Below are positions 62,701-64,000 of a stretch of 64,000 bases of DNA, in pieces. Origin of the DNA: Echinometra lucunter (lineage: Eukaryota > Echinodermata > Echinoidea > Camarodonta > Echinometridae); assembly GCA_029962745.1 (NCBI GenBank), contig CM057157.1, positions 8,889,584 through 8,953,583 of the forward strand, read 5' to 3'. How positions within the stretch are numbered: position 1 is the stretch's first letter; each line of letters begins with the position of its first letter. The translations under genes were made by a program, and so were the position numbers. The notes beneath the pieces were generated by a model. It was not told where the DNA came from, ran no database searches, and worked only from the letters and a program-made list of their open reading frames with translations.

Positions 62701-63244
62701 TGTAGCCAAAAAGCAGATTGTATACTCAATCTCCTTCATAGATCAAATATTTTCATTCATTTCCTGATCAAATCTGTGATGCTGAAAGTACATCACAAGC
62801 TCCCATCATTATGACCTGTCATGTAAAGAAGTAGATACTCTTGCTATCTTCAGATTACCCCAAATCCATTCAGATTCTTGTCATAAGACCATGCTTAAGG
62901 CCACTTTTTAAATCGTTGAATTACCATTTATAATACATACATGTATTCTGTTCTGTTCTTTTATGACTCTGATAAGACAGGCCCAATTTGCCTGCCTCTA
63001 CAAGTAAATGCATTTGAGACCTGCCTAACTTTATTACCTATCCACCAGTCACTGGTATTTCCAAAATTTGCGATCTGCTGCATGATGTAGTCCAGCTCAT
63101 GCTGATCATTGATGATAGCTAAGTCAGAGTCTTTCTGATCCCAACAGGTGTCCCTGCTGTAGTGCCAGAAGGACCCATAGGAATCCTGGACAAACAGGTA
63201 ACATCTGCCGTTGGGAGCAAGGCTGTAGCCGTCTGGACAAGGGT
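17756..63244 (-). CDS. Multidomain transmembrane receptor (CTLD-FN3)x3-CUBx3-SEA-like-TM-tail, 5' partial
   Basis: Gene model across C3 and C1, 25 exons from high to low coordinate: 63038-63244, 62322-62519, 60773-60925, 59833-59967, 59114-59207, 58041-58165, 55923-56126, 54383-54541, 53002-53142, 52107-52316, 50073-50273, 49526-49675, 48964-49119, 47916-48043, 46618-46852, 45536-45624, 44780-45041, 43800-43962, 43066-43250, 42093-42163, 41213-41355, 39646-39984, 19601-19674, 18905-18986, 17756-17795. Every exon has an AG acceptor and a GT donor (one GC), phases match at all junctions, and the total of 3944 nt gives one open frame of about 1313 residues with a stop. No start codon or signal peptide is present, so more 5' exons lie beyond 64000. 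Introns between modules are phase 1, as in shuffled extracellular modules. C2 (20934-37828) is treated as the alternative haplotype and left out of this join. Expected location: plasma membrane. Ligand unknown. Confidence 0.75.
18308..18716. mobile_element. MITE with TAAAGTCCCCAGTTTTCC ends
   Basis: Exact inverted 18-bp ends at 18308-18325 and 18699-18716 enclose about 370 bp with no coding capacity. A direct GAGGAACT repeat lies near the right end. It sits in the intron between the last two tail exons. Confidence 0.7.
18905..18986 (-). CDS. Receptor cytoplasmic tail exon with YAVP motif
   Basis: The acceptor is ...aaattatag and the donor gtaagat. It starts with two bases completing a Gly codon, then reads RDEPDYAVPLKGPTKSATAA followed by PFSQEF, ending in phase 2. 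D-Y-A-V-P fits the pYxxP consensus bound by Crk-family SH2 domains (family knowledge; phosphorylation here is inference). It joins both neighbours in phase. Confidence 0.75.
19147..19335. mobile_element. pogo/Tigger-like repeat fragment (AAGTCGAA-rich)
   Basis: Repeated cataagtcga / taagtcgaa motifs and an ACAGTCAACTCTGCCC end on the minus strand resemble the ends of pogo/Tigger-type non-autonomous elements. Only a partial inverted structure is seen and no target duplication was fixed, so boundaries are approximate. Confidence 0.4.
19395..19420. repeat. Poly-C tract, 26 bp
   Basis: Uninterrupted C run within an intron of the receptor gene. Confidence 0.9.
19601..19674 (-). CDS. Receptor juxtamembrane cytoplasmic exon
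   Basis: The acceptor is ttactgctttttttttcag and the donor gtgagtc, both near ideal. The first A completes the AG carried over from the transmembrane exon (Arg), giving HRRKMKKRLSDNGVIVGSEE then YRTD. A strongly basic stop-transfer segment right after the helix is what a type I receptor needs. It occurs only once in the window, in C1, whereas two transmembrane exons are present. Confidence 0.8.
20077..20433. other. C1 end, overlapping the start of C3
   Basis: Bases 20077-20257 match 38329-38510 essentially without differences. The last ~175 bases before the gap match 38511-38690 but carry many small indels and substitutions, as expected of low-quality contig ends. Confidence 0.85.
20434..20933. 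other. Assembly gap 1 (500 N)
   Basis: Exactly 500 N, a placeholder size. The sequence on the left (from about 20253) is repeated immediately on the right (from 20934), so the flanking contigs overlap rather than being separated. Confidence 0.95.
21057..21314. mobile_element. MITE family A (GGCATTTTATCTTTATGTC ends), C2 copy
   Basis: Inverted ends of about 45 bp (GGCATTTTATCTTTATGTCG at the left; GCATCTTATCTTTGTGTCAT on the reverse complement of the right). It is homologous, in opposite orientation, to 33132-33393. The allelic C3 copy is 38637-38893, and C1 stops inside a third representation of it. Confidence 0.75.
21405..21497. mobile_element. Short palindromic element family J, diverged copy
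   Basis: ACCCGTTGAGCAC at the left and GTCCAACGGGTT at the right, with the conserved centre AGACCCTAGCCCAAGTTAT. C3 counterpart at about 38991-39083. Related to the TTAA-flanked copies at 30069 and 36505. Confidence 0.6.
21990..22328 (-). CDS. Transmembrane exon, C2 haplotype copy
   Basis: Exon of 339 nt with acceptor gatctcag and donor gtaggtag. It encodes the end of the SEA-like region, a Pro/Glu/Gly-rich stalk and the helix ALIVVGSFALIVTAVVGL. Against 39646-39984 it has three substitutions (two silent, one Val/Ile) and no indel. No juxtamembrane exon follows in C2 itself; the next is in C1 at 19601. Confidence 0.85.
22753..23173. mobile_element. MITE family E (GGGGTAAAATTC ends), C2 copy
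   Basis: CACACGGGGGTAAAATTC at the left and GAATTTTACCCCTGTGT at the right are inverted, with further pairing through AAAGCTGATTAG. An inner perfect hairpin lies at 22988-23030. C3 counterpart about 40409-40829. Confidence 0.75.
23551..24498 (-). CDS. SEA-like region exons, C2 haplotype copy
   Basis: Two exons, 24428-24498 and 23551-23693, with the same lengths and phases as 42093-42163 and 41213-41355. They encode the membrane-proximal segment with FTPTRQQDLANAIATSM, a Cys pair and SVRRRRDAG. See the C3 entry for interpretation. Confidence 0.8.
24987..25884 (-). CDS. CUB3 exons, C2 haplotype copy
   Basis: Exons 25722-25884 and 24987-25171 encode a CUB module with CGTQELLEGSG, SPNFPEPYPDNQECTWFI and a C-terminal WLQFKSDES half. 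Against C3 the first half has three replacements (Phe/Ser at the start, Ala/Val, Ser/Asn) and one silent change; the second half has two silent changes. The acceptor of the second exon is ccaaaag here and ccaaacag in C3. Confidence 0.85.
26028..26455. mobile_element. Foldback element with GCGATCCTCAAATT arms, C2 copy
   Basis: The left arm (about 26079-26150) and right arm (about 26372-26437) pair with scattered mismatches through GATCCTCAAATT and TTGCTTCAAAAT. C3 counterpart about 44113-44540. Outer boundaries are approximate. Confidence 0.65.
26686..27536 (-). CDS. CUB2 exons, C2 haplotype copy
   Basis: Exons 27448-27536 and 26686-26947 encode the cysteine-free CUB module (SSPGWPNQYQNF, then DLTWTLIAPKTGRVRI). 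In the second exon four substitutions separate it from C3: three silent and one Thr/Met. Confidence 0.85.
28532..29935 (-). CDS. CUB1 exons, C2 haplotype copy
   Basis: Exons 29808-29935 (ECGRTIVDSDG, ADYPNGYYGPETCEWLV) and 28532-28766 (ILDFDTRAGTDFVVIGSG). Identical lengths to C3. Differences are three silent changes and one Met/Ile. Confidence 0.85.
28919..29513. mobile_element. MITE family C (AGTACTGTATGAGC ends), C2 copy
   Basis: AGTACTGTATGAGCTGAAAT at the left and AGTACTTTATACGCCAATAT (reverse complement of the right end) share GTACT and repeated TTTTCGCG motifs. It lies in the intron splitting CUB1. C3 counterpart 47007-47617. Confidence 0.65.
30069..30159. mobile_element. Short TTAA-flanked palindromic element family J
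   Basis: TTAATCCATTGAGTAC at the left and ATAGTATTCAATGGATTAA at the right form an inverted pair around CATAGACCCCAGCCCAA. 91 bp including TTAA at both ends. C3 counterpart 48177-48267. Confidence 0.7.
30546..30722. mobile_element. MITE with GTTTCATGAAA inverted repeats, C2 copy
   Basis: Arms of about 50 bp (GGGCAATGTTTCATGAAAAG; right end reverse-complemented GGGCACCGTTTCATGAAAG) continue through GACAAGTTGTCATTCTCTGA. The centre carries CAGCCAATCAAA. C3 counterpart 48671-48859. Confidence 0.8.
30827..31535 (-). CDS. FN3-3 exons, C2 haplotype copy
   Basis: Exons 31386-31535 and 30827-30982 encode one fibronectin type III module (VTW, NVYGYKIYYG, then AYGGNMTSKIVSDLSPSMTY). The first exon differs from C3 by eight substitutions, all in codons whose residue changes (seven residues), with no indel. 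The second exon has both silent and replacement changes. Confidence 0.85.
32135..34399 (-). CDS. CTLD3 exons, C2 haplotype copy
   Basis: Exons 34190-34399 (GPCPAYYEIGPNGGCYRF ... RDWWIG) and 32135-32335 (FSDFSVETDWRWVTC ... YYICEITPK). Five and two substitutions against C3, all silent. The donor of the second exon is AAAAG followed by gcaagt, a GC donor. Confidence 0.85.
32483..32872. repeat. Dispersed repeat family B, copy 1 (C2)
   Basis: About 390 bp running from AGGCCCTAGAGCTCC through AGGCCGACCTAAGCACC and GAAAGAGGCGGGGTCTAATG. A diverged copy lies at 36030-36422. The C3 alleles are 50422-50806 and 53785-54140. Confidence 0.75.
33132..33393. mobile_element. MITE family A, inverse copy (C2)
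   Basis: AAGGCATCTTATCTTTGTCG at the left and AGGCATTTTATCTTTATGTC (reverse complement of the right end), continuing through GAAAGAAYGCATCCGGAA. C3 counterpart 51064-51324. Confidence 0.8.
34055..34160. repeat. (ATG)n microsatellite beside CTLD3
   Basis: Imperfect GATGAT units in the intron just after the CTLD3 donor. The C3 allele (about 52018-52075) is shorter, as expected for repeat-length polymorphism. Confidence 0.85.
34829..34975. mobile_element. hAT-like MITE, 147 bp, present in C2 only
   Basis: The ends are CAGTGATGGAGTCGAGGCCGG and CAGGGATGGAGTCGAGGCCGG (reverse complement), fitting the hAT CAnnG start. A perfect 8-bp duplication, atatacat, flanks it at 34821-34828 and 34976-34983. 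C3 has one atatacat at the equivalent place (about 52744-52751), that is, the empty site. Confidence 0.9.
35235..36824 (-). CDS. FN3-2 exons, C2 haplotype copy
   Basis: Exons 36666-36824 (NLNATAIAWDTVRVTWNVSE) and 35235-35375 (ALVYGGEVDSYDLTMLQPST). The first differs from C3 by a single Asn/Ser change; the second is identical. Confidence 0.85.
36030..36422. repeat. Dispersed repeat family B, copy 2 (C2)
   Basis: Shares AGGCCGACCTAAGCACC, TCATGATCAAAAATGAATAA and the GATCCGAAAGAGGCGGGGCC end with 32483-32872. C3 allele 53785-54140. Confidence 0.75.
36505..36596. mobile_element. Short TTAA-flanked palindromic element family J, second copy
   Basis: TTAACCTGTTGAGCAC at the left and TTAACCCTTAGAATAC on the reverse complement of the right end. 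92 bp with the same CATAGACCCCAGC centre. C3 allele 54221-54313. Confidence 0.7.
37574..37777 (-). CDS. CTLD2 second-half exon, C2 copy (cut off by gap)
   Basis: A 204-nt exon (YSDLAEEGMWKWVTCESPDE ... INYICEVTPK) equal in length to 55923-56126, with two silent changes and one Met/Val. It is the most 5' exon of C2. The first half of the same lectin domain is missing because the contig ends 51 bases upstream, which fits an assembly fragment better than a gene copy. Confidence 0.85.
37829..38328. other. Assembly gap 2 (500 N)
   Basis: Exactly 500 N. C2 stops just before the T run and GA-rich block that C3 shows at 56178-57020. C3 begins at the poly-A that C1 shows at about 20077. Confidence 0.95.
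38637..38893. mobile_element. MITE family A, C3 copy
   Basis: Allelic counterpart of 21057-21314, with the same inverted ends and orientation. Confidence 0.75.
39646..39984 (-). CDS. Receptor transmembrane exon (C3)
   Basis: 339 nt with acceptor ...tctgtgatctcag and donor gtaggtag, phase 2 in and out. It encodes EEDVEFLGTAAVENNLHITT (end of the SEA-like fold), about 70 residues of acidic, Thr/Ser/Pro-rich stalk including EEPGGTEPPPEGLEP, then the helix WAIALIVVGSFALIITAVVG and GLEI. The final AG is completed by the A of the exon at 19674, giving Arg and a basic stop-transfer run. Single-pass, extracellular N-terminus is inferred from the module order. Confidence 0.9.
40409..40829. mobile_element. 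MITE family E, C3 copy
   Basis: Counterpart of 22753-23173 with the same inverted ends. The inner hairpin perfect in C2 carries several mismatches here. Confidence 0.7.
41213..42163 (-). CDS. SEA-like membrane-proximal exons (C3)
   Basis: Exons 42093-42163 and 41213-41355. The encoded region runs from EPPTEYNEITDTVIFIVQDE through FTPTRQQDLANAIATSM, a Cys pair (DYCQDKSDTCEV) and SVRRRRDAGILQLTFS, then into the transmembrane exon. Alternating strand/helix pattern, location next to the membrane and a short basic run before a strand recall SEA or SEA-like domains, but a clear GSVVV cleavage motif is not seen. The RRRR could also be a furin-type site. The domain call is tentative; the exons themselves are well supported by splice sites and identical lengths in both haplotypes. 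Confidence 0.7.
42538..42946. mobile_element. piggyBac-like MITE, 409 bp, present in C3 only
   Basis: The ends CCCACAGAGGTA and CCCATAGAAGTA (reverse complement) lie directly inside TTAA at 42534-42537 and 42947-42950. C2 has a single gagTTAAcaccc at the matching place (about 24868-24871). TTAA duplication and a CCC start are typical of piggyBac-type elements. No transposase frame. Confidence 0.85.
43066..43962 (-). CDS. CUB3 module exons (C3)
   Basis: Exons 43800-43962 and 43066-43250, together about 116 residues. CUB hallmarks: first Cys in DSCGTQELLEG, SPNFPEPYPDNQECTWFIRL, FTAFSLEADHDFLIIGSG, and a C-terminal MWLQFKSDES with GFFLEYTS. Only the first disulfide pair is present; the second pair of classic CUBs is missing. 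CUB modules mediate protein or glycan binding, often with calcium; no specific ligand can be named. The phase-1 boundary to the SEA-like exon reads ENPE. Confidence 0.9.
44113..44540. mobile_element. Foldback element with GCGATCCTCAAATT arms, C3 copy
   Basis: Counterpart of 26028-26455. Small indels separate the two, for example an extra gcaggttta near 44231. Confidence 0.6.
44780..45624 (-). CDS. CUB2 module exons, cysteine-free (C3)
   Basis: Exons 45536-45624 and 44780-45041. The core SSPGWPNQYQNF plus DLTWTLIAPKTGRVRI and FWVRFQADETVSDKGFTLYW is unmistakably CUB-like, yet the module contains no cysteine at all. The first exon encodes an acidic leader (RQYDDIDEEG). It joins CUB1 and CUB3 by phase-1 introns. 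Loss of both disulfides is unusual for CUB and may mean a structural spacer role. Confidence 0.85.
46618..48043 (-). CDS. CUB1 module exons (C3)
   Basis: Exons 47916-48043 and 46618-46852 give about 121 residues. ECGRTIVDSDGIIMSADYPN, YYGPETCEWLVSAPMNQYV, then ILDFDTRAGTDFVVIGSG and HLWISFKTSESTLDYAGFQM match the CUB order. As in CUB3, only the first Cys pair is present. The intron between the halves is phase 0 and carries MITE family C. It follows FN3-3 directly with no linker. Confidence 0.9.
47007..47617. mobile_element. MITE family C, C3 copy
   Basis: Counterpart of 28919-29513, slightly longer because of ATTAACAACTCGTGAAAATA near 47540, which is absent from C2. Confidence 0.65.
48177..48267. 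mobile_element. Short TTAA-flanked palindromic element family J (C3)
   Basis: Allele of 30069-30159 with the same TTAATCCATTGAGTAC and GAATACTATGTCC arms. Confidence 0.65.
48671..48859. mobile_element. MITE with GTTTCATGAAA inverted repeats, C3 copy
   Basis: Allele of 30546-30722. It carries an extra GACAAACTGTCAAAGAAT near the right arm, a local duplication of the arm sequence. Confidence 0.75.
48964..49675 (-). CDS. FN3-3 module exons (C3)
   Basis: Exons 49526-49675 and 48964-49119, about 102 residues. FN3 signs: VTW in strand B, NVYAYKIYYG in strand C, LSPSMTYEFHVAAL in strand F. A Cys (NITCNVY) sits at the same place in all three FN3 modules (NNCDTVAYKIYY, YNCDVIAYSIYY). The module is bounded by phase-1 introns on both sides and split by a phase-1 intron in the middle. 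The donor to CUB1 is gttcgt, weaker than in C2 (gtagat). Confidence 0.9.
50073..52316 (-). CDS. CTLD3 C-type lectin-like domain exons (C3)
   Basis: Exons 52107-52316 and 50073-50273, about 137 residues. Long-form CTLD: PCPAYYEIGPNGGCYRF, DSDLVVIDDQMELDFI, RDWWIG, WRWVTCDAPTDWQNTLW, then GYPRNGLHDCG, VCDDRNYYICE. The conserved cysteines and the WIG core are present. The calcium/sugar motif normally EPN or QPD reads YPR and there is no WND, so classic carbohydrate binding is doubtful. The donor after TPK is gcaagt (GC-AG intron). N-glycosylation sequon NRT is present. Confidence 0.9.
50422..50806. repeat. Dispersed repeat family B, C3 copy 1
   Basis: Allele of 32483-32872, with the same AGGCCGACCTAAGCACC and GAAAGAGGCGGGGCCTAATG landmarks. 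Confidence 0.7.
51064..51324. mobile_element. MITE family A, inverse copy (C3)
   Basis: Allele of 33132-33393. Ends AAGGCGTCTTATCTTTGTTG and AGGCATTTTATCTTTATGTC (reverse complement). Confidence 0.75.
53002..54541 (-). CDS. FN3-2 module exons (C3)
   Basis: Exons 54383-54541 and 53002-53142. NLNATAIAWDTVRVTWNVSE, YNCDVIAYSIYYLDTFMGGQ, then ALVYGGEVDSYDLTMLQPST and RYSISVSAERTDLELPQVDP. About 100 residues with FN3 strand pattern, symmetric phase-1 boundaries and a mid-module phase-1 intron. The second exon is identical in both haplotypes. Confidence 0.9.
53785..54140. repeat. Dispersed repeat family B, C3 copy 2
   Basis: Allele of 36030-36422, shorter through small deletions (for example near 53815 and 53957). 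Confidence 0.7.
54221..54313. mobile_element. Short TTAA-flanked palindromic element family J, second copy (C3)
   Basis: TTAACCTGTTGAGCAC at the left and AAGGGTTAA at the right. Allele of 36505-36596. Confidence 0.65.
55208..55850. mobile_element. C3-only insertion of about 640 bp with nested hairpins
   Basis: C2 runs straight through here (37490-37503). The insert holds a hairpin at about 55367-55416 (TTTTTTCTGCCCCCC against GGGGGGCAGAAAAAA) and a longer imperfect palindrome pairing 55695-55762 with 55782-55847 (AAATATACAATGA, ATTCGCA, GGAACATC). No coding domain was recognised and no clear target duplication was fixed. Confidence 0.6.
55923..59207 (-). CDS. CTLD2 C-type lectin-like domain exons (C3)
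   Basis: Three exons, 59114-59207, 58041-58165 and 55923-56126, about 141 residues. PCPSGYEEAANGRCYWF, HDLMIIDDEWELEYI, RDWRIG, WKWVTCESPDEWQKSLW, GYPQNGRDDCG, VCDVMDINYICE. Same fold signature as CTLD1 and CTLD3, but its first half is interrupted by an additional phase-2 intron (58166-59113) carrying a MITE. The EPN/QPD position reads YPQ. WIG is changed to WRIG at the exon end. Confidence 0.9.
56180..57020. repeat. GA/TC-rich low-complexity block
   Basis: About 600 bp of GAGAGGAAAGGG-type repeats turning at about 56800 into CTCTTTCCCTATCTCTTCCA repeats on the same strand. The switch makes it a giant purine/pyrimidine mirror that can fold back. C2 ends exactly where this block begins. Long open frames here are compositional artefacts. 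Confidence 0.9.
57081..57899. mobile_element. piggyBac-like non-autonomous element, 819 bp
   Basis: Perfect 16-bp inverted ends CCCTATATAGCCCGGG sit directly inside TTAA at 57077-57080 and 57900-57903. Poly-G follows the left end and poly-C precedes the right end. The interior is AT-rich with no transposase. It lies in the intron splitting CTLD2. Confidence 0.85.
58266..58956. mobile_element. MITE family F (CCGAATTCACAAAAGA ends)
   Basis: The left end GGCCAGAATTCATAAAAGAG and right end (reverse-complemented) GGCCCGAATTCACAAAAGAC pair, continuing into GGTTTAAACCA palindromes. Inside lies a repeated CACTTTGACGTCA motif (58589-58730). It sits in the CTLD2-specific intron. Confidence 0.75.
59833..60925 (-). 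CDS. FN3-1 module exons (C3)
   Basis: Exons 60773-60925 and 59833-59967. FDPTELTVDNLETN, GVDVSWSLPENNCDTVAYKI, then IIYGGDSVGARIQNLLPNTT and LNVSVAVFIVDEE. FN3 pattern, phase-1 boundaries and the same mid-module intron as FN3-2 and FN3-3, pointing to internal duplication of a CTLD-FN3 unit. Confidence 0.9.
61446..62231. mobile_element. Non-autonomous element with ATATAGACCAATTTCAC ends
   Basis: Exact 17-bp inverted ends at 61446-61462 and 62215-62231. Both subterminal regions contain TGCGGTGGGC on opposing strands. No transposase frame. Lies in the CTLD1-FN3-1 intron. Confidence 0.65.
62322..63244 (-). CDS. CTLD1 C-type lectin-like domain exons (first visible module)
   Basis: Exons 63038-63244 and 62322-62519, about 135 residues. 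PCPDGYSLAPNGRCYLF, SDLAIINDQHELDYIM, SDWWIG, WKWVDCTESNEWQMNLW, GSPGNEMPDCG, VCDRRLNFVCE. The EPN/QPD position reads SPG and there is no WND. The acceptor of the first exon (accacctag) begins with two bases of a split codon, so at least one more exon precedes it outside the window. No signal peptide is visible. Confidence 0.9.
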
Positions 63245-63477
63245 CTAGGTGGTTGGAGGAACAATATGAATGATGATGACCATGATGATGAAGGTAAGAA
63301 TAATTCATTTTCATTGGCAGTCCCTCATAAGGATGATGACACAAAACAACCTTTCAGTGCTTTCTTGCATGAATATCCAGTATGATTCTGTTGGCATTAT
63401 AATCACATTTCATTACATTAAATGTTATAATAATAATGATATTAGAGGAGAATCGAGCCCAGGCATCAGTGTGCTCC

Positions 63478-64000
63478 TAGTGAATGGAGATGACCAAGAA
63501 GAGTAAACAGTGAAAGTTTGAACAAAATTGGACAATCTGTTCAAGAGTTATGAATTTTGAAAGTTTCAGTAAATCGCTGTTATGGGGATCCTTGAATTGG
63601 CAACTTTGCCAGCATCTGTGTTGTCATCGTGGACATCTCTCCATTCATTTTGTGCATAAAGTTTAAAAAAACTTTCTTTTATTTGAAATTTCAAGTCAGG
63701 AATCAACATAATTCTTCCCAAAATGCTTGCAGAATTGATGTAGCCATGTCATACTCAAACTATAAATCAAACATATTTCTATTTTTCTTGAAAATGAAGA
63801 AAATGTGACATTCTGTGTACAAAATGAATGGAGAGTTGTCCACGATGACATCACAGATGCTGACGAAGTTGCCAATTCAAGGATCCCTGTAATAGGGATT
63901 TACTTAAACTTTCAAAGTTCATAACTCTTGAACAGATTGTCCGATTTTGCTCAAACTTTCACTGTTTGCTCTTCTTGTTCTTCTTCATTCACTGGAAGCA
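63478..64000. mobile_element. Large foldback element running to the window edge
   Basis: The left arm (about 63480-63660) and right arm (about 63820-64000) are inverted copies over roughly 180 bp, sharing AACAGTGAAAGTTTG, CAATCTGTTCAAGAGTTATG, GGATCCTTGAATTGGCAACT and TCTCCATTCATTTTGT. The spacer is about 160 bp. The right boundary may lie beyond the window. Confidence 0.8.

Overview
The window reads as nuclear DNA of a marine invertebrate deuterostome, most likely a sea urchin or close echinoderm (inference). It is AT-rich and intron-rich, full of short inverted-repeat transposons, poly-G tracts and microsatellites, and it encodes C-type lectin/CUB/FN3 receptor modules. Two runs of exactly 500 N split it into three contigs: C1 (1-20433), C2 (20934-37828) and C3 (38329-64000).

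Region by region. (1) 451-1836, minus strand: the first coding exon of a Golgi-associated kinase 1 (GASK1/FAM198)-like type II membrane protein, whose remaining exons lie off the left edge. (2) 1837-16520: no supportable gene. It holds non-autonomous transposons, five of them hAT-like with recognisable 8-bp target duplications, plus simple repeats. (3) 16523-63244, minus strand: one large transmembrane receptor gene whose 5' end runs off the right edge. Exons found by splice sites and reading phase give (CTLD-FN3)x3, three CUB modules, a membrane-proximal SEA-like region, one transmembrane helix and a tail of about 66 residues. The last three coding exons are in C1 (19601-19674, 18905-18986, 17756-17795). 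They join the C3 transmembrane exon in perfect phase, so 25 exons give one open frame of 3944 nt.

The main result concerns the apparent 17.8-kb tandem duplication (20934-37828 against 38511-56177). It is best explained as a false duplication: C2 looks like the other haplotype of C3 placed between C1 and C3. C2 starts and stops at gaps, begins inside a gene, in the middle of a CTLD, and has no tail exons of its own. The end of C1 is essentially identical to the start of C3 over about 165 bp. All 16 shared exons keep exactly the same length while introns differ by substitutions and transposon indels. If so, C2/C3 is a ready-made allele comparison. It reveals polymorphic hAT-like and TTAA-type insertions, and one FN3 exon whose eight substitutions are all amino-acid changing beside CTLD exons whose seven changes are all silent.

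Biologically, the receptor combines three CTLDs that lack the usual EPN/QPD sugar-binding motif, FN3 and CUB adhesion modules, and a tail with a YxxP motif of the kind bound by Crk-family SH2 domains. It is a plausible cell-surface recognition or adhesion receptor; ligand and function are unknown.
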